The notes beneath the pieces were generated by a model. That model was not told where the DNA came from and did no database searches. It was given only the letters and a program-made list of their open reading frames with translations. Positions 59,144 to 64,000 of a DNA stretch of 64,000 nt are shown piece by piece (positions within the stretch are counted from its first letter, which is position 1; each line of letters starts with the position of its first letter). The translations under genes were made by a program, and so were the position numbers. Source of the DNA: Labyrinthula sp. Ha (Eukaryota > Sar > Bigyra > Labyrinthulida > Labyrinthulaceae); contig JAALGZ010000017.1 in assembly GCA_015227615.1 (NCBI GenBank), positions 186,001 through 250,000 on the forward strand, read 5' to 3'.

Positions 59144-59704
59144 ATACATGGATTTTATATTTTACTATATTTTGAACATAAGAAAACAATAAACTTTTGA
59201 CACTTACAATCTTTCATTTTCACTCTTAACTTAACTACATCCTTTAGGAATACATACTTTTCTTATCTAAACCCATAAAAAGAATAAATAAAAGAATTAT
59301 TTTATCTACTTTATATATATTTTTTTGTTTCTTTAATAGTTCCTTTTGTTTTGATCCAAAACCAACTTCTTTCATTTCGTTCTTCTTCAAACTAAATGCT
59401 TCTTGAAATACGTTTTAGTTACTATATCTCATGAAAAATATTTTAGCTCAGCTTGTTTAAATAACTTATCTTGTTTCCACAAAATTTAAATATATATCTT
59501 TTTTTACTTTTCTTGAACTTTTGTGAACTAGTATTTTGATACCAATACCAATTCAAGACACGAGATTCTGCAATCCAATACCAATACATTCAATACAAAC
59601 CAATATCAATTCTCCACAATATACAATTTGAGAACCAAAAAAAACTGGTTGACATAAAATAACCTGGGAATAGAATTTACAATCCAGAATACAAAACTAA
59701 ACGA
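59144..59704. other. Intergenic between the two paralogues
   Basis: 561 bp, very A+T-rich, holding the 3' region of the first gene and the 5' region of the second. Near 59550-59630 short words such as caataccaat recur loosely. No motif could be assigned. Confidence 0.4.
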
Positions 59705-60485
59705 ATGAGACCATATAATAAACGCAAAAGTATAGTTGAAACAGATATAGAAGCTAATTCATTAGATACCAGATATTCTTTACCTGTTTCAACTTTCCAT
59801 CCTTTTCAAACAACACTATCTATTAGATCGGGTATTTTTATATAACTTTCTAAATGATTTTAGTTGATACCGGATTCTTTGATGAACTTGATAAAAGTTT
59901 TGAAGAAAATGGTCATAGTATTGAAATTGCTGATTTTATTAGTACGGAAGTTGCTAGAAAAGGTGTTTTAGAACGTTTTTTTAATAAGAAAACCTTTAGG
60001 CAACAAAAAATAATAATACTGATGAAATTCCGAATACAAAAAAAAAGAAAAAGTTGAAATATAATATTCTATTATTAGTTCTTATTCTATTAATATTAGT
60101 TAGTATATACAAAGTTTATTACTCAATTGAAGAAGAAGATATAAAAAATATAACACAAGATGAAACAAATAGGACAACAAATCCAACTCCAACTCCAACT
60201 ATACTTGAGTTAAGTGAAATTTGCGCAACAGCTCCAAATGAAAATAGAGGTTCAATATGTTTAAATACAACAACTTATGTAAAATGTGAACAAGGAGAGT
60301 TATTATTGACTAATATAAATACAACACAGTTCTTTTCCTGTCCAGAGTTGAGTTTACAAGATAGTTCTATTGGAAACTGTACATGTCCAATTGGAGTAGT
60401 GTTAACTGATTCAACTCCATGTAAAGGCGATAACTCTAATGATATTAATGAATGTAGATTAGTATCTGAAATAACTTCCTTTTAA
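59705..60485 (+). CDS. Type II membrane protein with Cys-rich outer domain, paralogue 2
   Basis: Exon 1 is 59705-59831 and intron 1 is 59832-59863 (32 nt, GTATTT...TTTTAG). Exon 2 runs from 59864 to a second splice whose acceptor is CTTTAG at 59999. The donor is uncertain: 59965 (35-nt intron) or 59950 (50 nt). Exon 3 is 60000-60485. The last exon has no ATG before its membrane helix, which argues that it belongs to this gene. With the 35-nt intron the protein has 237 residues: a polar cytosolic part with LPVSTFHP, a KKKKK stop, one helix (YNILLLVLILLILVSIYKVY), a Thr/Pro linker (NPTPTPT), then an outer domain with about nine cysteines and many N-x-T/S sites. Secretory-pathway or surface location is inferred; function unknown. 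Confidence 0.65.
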
Positions 60486-60536
60486 CTAACATATTACATA
60501 TTTTCTATTCATATCTCTATCTAATATCTTGCATGA

Positions 60537-60578
60537 GGCCATATGGCCATTCATTAAATTTATTTTGGCCATATGGCC
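60537..60578. promoter_or_regulatory. Two copies of the palindrome GGCCATATGGCC
   Basis: Perfect 12-bp palindromes at 60537-60548 and 60567-60578, spaced 30 bp start to start, and ending 45 and 15 nt before the ATG of the sulfotransferase-GT8 gene. A near-copy precedes the ACP gene at a similar distance. The spacing of about three helical turns and the strong contrast with the A+T-rich background suggest a dimeric factor's binding sites (inference). Confidence 0.5.
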
Positions 60579-60593
60579 CTTGAGTAAATCTTA

Positions 60594-62845
60594 ATGAAGA
60601 ACAGAAAGAAAAAAGAATTCAACGCAGTTGAGAAACTTTTCACACATACTCGCAATACTATTACAAGTCCCAAGAAAAGTATCTTGAATAAAAAATTTAA
60701 TTCATAGATACACCAGTTTTGCGTGAAACAACAAACTTTAAAGAACCCTGGAATCCTGATGATCCAAAGTACATTTATCGAAGAAAAGTCTGTTCTTTAC
60801 TAACACTCTTCTTCCTATTCTTCTCCGCTTTTTCTATTTTTTCGCAATACTCCTCTTCATTAACATCTTTTGATGATGTTTCAAGCGTCCTTCCAAATTT
60901 TGACCAACCTTTTACTCCTAAGAATTACCAAACTTTTAACAAATCGAAAGAAATATTAGTTCTTGGTTTCCACCATTCTGGAACTTCAATTGTTGCAAAG
61001 ATGTTGATGTATTTAGGCATATATGGAGGAGATTCCACCGATATGGTGATGCTCCCATACAATAAGTTAAAGTATAACGAACTGCGATTGGCTGTAGATG
61101 CGAATAAAGAAGTGTTTCGAGAAATTAGAGGTCATAAAGAGAACTTTGTTGCTAAACATGGACCTTGGTGGCTTGGTTATGGATTTGATATGGGTTTTCT
61201 TTCAGATAAAGGGTTACGAGAGTTTAAATCTAAGGTCGAAGGCATTGTTAAGGAGGTTCGTCGGAAGGGTAAAGAAGAAGGAAAGGGTTCGTGGATGATA
61301 AAAGATCCACGTTTATGTTTGTTAAGTGATTATTACTTTCAGGAAATGGATCCTGAAAAGTCAATGTGTCTGATCGTATGGAGAGAACCTGCGGAAGTTG
61401 CTTTACGGATGTTGAGTTATAACTCAAATAAAGAGAGATTGTCTGTTAGAGAATATGTTGAACTTTGGGAGCTTTATATGAAAACTGCAATTAACTCTTG
61501 TGTGAAAAGGGATTTGCCAATTGTATACTTACCCTTCGAGTTGACCTCTAATCCTGTTTTATTAGCTGAAGTGTTGGGACAAAAATTTGGTGTGGATGTT
61601 GATTTACGTAAAGAAAGTATTGAAGAATATTTTGGTATAAATATTGACGGAATGAAAGAAAAAAACTTGGTTAGAAAACTTTTGTCCCATTCTGAAAATG
61701 ATGATATAGCGCAAATGAAAGCAATCAGTTCTCCAGATACAAATATTCTTTCTCCTTTGACTGAGGAGATTTTGAATATTCTGCGAAGTGAGAAAGCAAA
61801 GTTAATAACAAGTGAATATAAATTAAGTGTGCCAAATGCAGAATATGAACATAAGGTACAAAGTGTAAGTAAAGAAGGATATGCAACTTTGATCTCTTCA
61901 AATGATTTAGGATATATCTCAGGTGCTGTTGTTTTATATTTGTCTATAAGTAGATTTGATTCCTACAGACCATTTTATTTTTTATTGAGTGAAGAAGTAG
62001 ATGAAAAATATATTCGTGATGTTTTCAAAAAGTTCAAATTCAGAGGAGCGAATATTGTCAAAGTACCAAAGCTAAGAGAAGCCTGGTATAATAATAAAAA
62101 GTATCCACAATGTAGTAAAGATAAGTTTTCATCTACGCAAAAAGTTCGATGGGGTCGAATGTTTTCTAAGCTAAATGTATTTAACCCCAAGAATACTGGA
62201 ATGGAGAAATTAATATATTTGGATACTGATACAATAGTTCTTCGACCACTAGACAACTGGTTCAATATATTAAATAAACAAAAAGGAGATATTTTCTTTG
62301 CTGAGAGAAGTCCATCTCATCAAGGTTTCAACGCTGGGATTTTAGTACTGCTTACTGGAGATGAAGTATTTCAACAACTGCTTGACTATGGAGAAGAAAA
62401 TCCTCCAATGAAGTTCTGGCCAACTAATCAAGTTGGATGCACAGAACAGGAACTTCTTAATCGCTTCTTTGGAAAGAAAAAACTGAATCTAACTCGACAC
62501 GCTGATAACCTTTCATCTAGATTTGGTCAAGAAGTTATAACAAATGGTGCAAGAGCAGCACACTGGCTTACTAAGAAGTGTCCTAAGCCATGGACAGTTG
62601 CACCATTTGATGTAGATTATGCTGCTAATAGAGGCGAGTTGCGTAAATTCGGAGGTCGTGGAATCCCTAAAATGTGTGACCCAACTGTTTTTAAAATTTG
62701 GCATCACTATTATTGGAGTACAATAGCTGCTGAAAATGTTCAAAGCTTTAAATCAACAGATGATGACAATATCAGGGGTATTCAGTATTTTTCTTTGCAT
62801 GAAATATTGCGTGGTAAGAAAGAGGTTAAAGACGCTCTAAAATAA
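60594..62845 (+). CDS. Sulfotransferase-glycosyltransferase (GT8) fusion, type II membrane protein
   Basis: The long frame has no ATG before its first domain. An upstream exon (60594-60678) joined across a 29-nt intron (60679-60707, GTATCT...CATAG) to 60708-62845 supplies one, giving 740 residues. A Lys-rich cytosolic start is followed by one helix at about 56-74 (CSLLTLFFLFFSAFSIF), a Golgi type II layout. The sulfotransferase domain follows: PAPS-binding loop GFHHSGTS at 115-122 and a 3'-phosphate-binding stretch VWREPAEVALRMLSYNS near 251-268. From about 415 a GT8 (glycogenin/galactinol-synthase-like) domain has LYLDTDTIVLRPL with the metal-binding D-x-D near 534-536, GFNAGILVL, and a late HWLTKKCPKPW and KIWHHYYW. 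It would add a sugar from a nucleotide donor and sulfate to a glycan; substrates are unknown. Confidence 0.85.
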
Positions 62846-62936
62846 TAAAGTTTACCTGATTTTCTTTCTGAGAAAAAAAAGATGAATAGAAAAAAAATTA
62901 ACCTTAAGAATACTTACCTGAAGAAGTGTATTGGAC

Positions 62937-64000
62937 TTAATCAGTTATCTCACCTTCTTCATGCTCAGACGACTTGGATTCCACTGTAGTTTCAGAATTT
63001 CTAGGAATAAAAAAATAAATAGATATACTGTTTTTTAGTAGCTTGGATATCTTGTGACTCCAATTTTCGCTTAGTAGATATAGAATTTGCCTCTTTATAC
63101 CCTTCAAAAAATTCTTTTGCGTATTTATTTGATGTTGGAAAGTCCTCAAAATACACCAGCTCTTTATACTCTCTTTCTTTTTTGAACTTCTCTAATGCAG
63201 ATTCAAAATCAAGATCAGCAAGTTCAGACTTACGAAACAACTCTTTTAGCATGATATTAAATGACTTTTTTGCTTTGTTCAACTTTTCTTTCCAGTCATC
63301 AATAAAATCTCGAATTGCCTCTTGGATAATTGTCTTGGACTCTTCCTCAAACGCAGAAGGACAAGATTTAACAAACTTCTCTCCAGCTGAACTATTCTTT
63401 CCTTTTTCTGATTCAACAAATGCTTTCAACTTATGAAAAACACCTTCTGGAGTTAAATCTGTGCTAGGAATAAACTCAAAACTTTCTTCAACAAACACTT
63501 TTTGAAGTGAATCATAGGTTTTTGTAATTAGCTTATCTACTTTCTCCATTGCACTTTTATACTCTTTAATAGCATAATCATATCCATTCTTTAAAGAAAG
63601 TACATCTATTAAAACTTCCTCTTGTTTTAAGTAATATAATAGATAGTTTTTATCAACGTCTATTTTATCAGCTTTCTCTTTTGCATCCCTAAATTTTAAA
63701 AAACACCAACTAAAATATACTCTTCATCTTTCTTGTTTAAAAATATATCGTGTAATTTTTTTAAATGCTCTTTCTTACTAAAATTTAAATTCGTATCCAA
63801 TTCTCCTTTCTTAAACTTTGCTACTAGAAAAGAGTAAAAATTATATCTTCTTTCCTCCTCTTCTTTTCTCCTTAGTTTCTCTACAGCATCTTTAAACGCC
63901 CTATATCCTTTTCTTTTTACATCTGAAGCAACTCCTTCGATATCCTTAACCTTCTTCATAATTTCTTCATATCCCAAATCCAAAACTTCCTTTTCATCTA
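62937..64000 (-). CDS. Highly charged coiled-coil protein, 5' end outside the window
   Basis: Three exons are visible on the minus strand: beyond 64000 to 63721, 63688-63029, and 63000-62937. They are separated by 32-nt (63689-63720) and 28-nt (63001-63028) introns, both starting GTATAT and ending TAG, both in phase 2. Removing them keeps one frame of about 324 residues. The sequence is very rich in Lys, Glu, Asp and Phe, with helical, coiled-coil-like runs (EKLRRKEEEERRYNFYSFLV, YKEFFEGY-like repeats) and an acidic end (SSEHEEGEITD). No signal peptide, membrane helix or catalytic motif is visible. I do not recognise the family; a structural or scaffolding protein is a guess. No start codon is seen before the window ends. 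Confidence 0.7.

Noticed and set aside
1-64000. Bacterial or organellar origin of the window
   Set aside because: GpsA- and PurN-like proteins look bacterial, but they carry spliceosomal introns and lie among GPI-anchor, Golgi-type and mitochondrial-targeted genes, so nuclear eukaryotic DNA is the only consistent reading.

Overview
This is A+T-rich nuclear DNA from a eukaryote. Nine coding regions are split by introns of only 28 to 40 nt. Mitochondrial proteins (acyl carrier protein, a Pet100-like factor), a GPI-anchor enzyme, a peroxisome/glycosome-type targeting signal, a Golgi-type glycosyltransferase, a Ty1/copia retrotransposon and hAT transposon relics are all present. The code is standard. 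The lineage is not decided by the sequence: a unicellular alga or heterotrophic protist with respiring mitochondria and peroxisome-like organelles fits best (inference).

Left part (1-16 kb): a cluster of a fast-evolving, lineage-restricted protein family of unknown function. Two members look intact (2719-3690 +, 5218-6201 -), two are pseudogenes (7085-8075 -, 14929-15850 -) and one is a faint remnant (about 4260-5010). A decayed copia element of 4.2 kb with 110-bp LTRs and a TTTTA target duplication sits beside the 14.9-kb pseudogene. An inverted copy of that region, without the element, lies at 40.9-42.5 kb and carries another intact family member (40926-41993 +). It acts as an empty site that proves the insertion.

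Middle part (16-49 kb): mostly gene-poor, with two hAT remnants (19.3-20.0 and about 20.8-22.1 kb), foldback and microsatellite sequence, and one intact gene for a small EGF-like seven-helix membrane protein (33463-34509). Its paralogue is at 49073-50098. The two share about 433 bp at over 98% identity (EGF-like region plus first three helices) and then diverge abruptly.

Right part (49-64 kb): two compact gene islands separated by 4.7 kb of apparently empty DNA. Island one holds the second EGF-7TM gene, a PIG-L-type de-N-acetylase, a PurN-type GAR formyltransferase, an NAD-dependent glycerol-3-phosphate dehydrogenase ending in SKL, a Pet100-like protein and mitochondrial ACP. Island two holds two related single-span membrane proteins, a membrane-anchored sulfotransferase-GT8 glycosyltransferase fusion, and a charged coiled-coil protein running off the right edge. 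Within islands the genes nearly abut: 1 nt and 13 nt separate two convergent pairs.

No tRNA, rRNA, CRISPR or origin was recognised.
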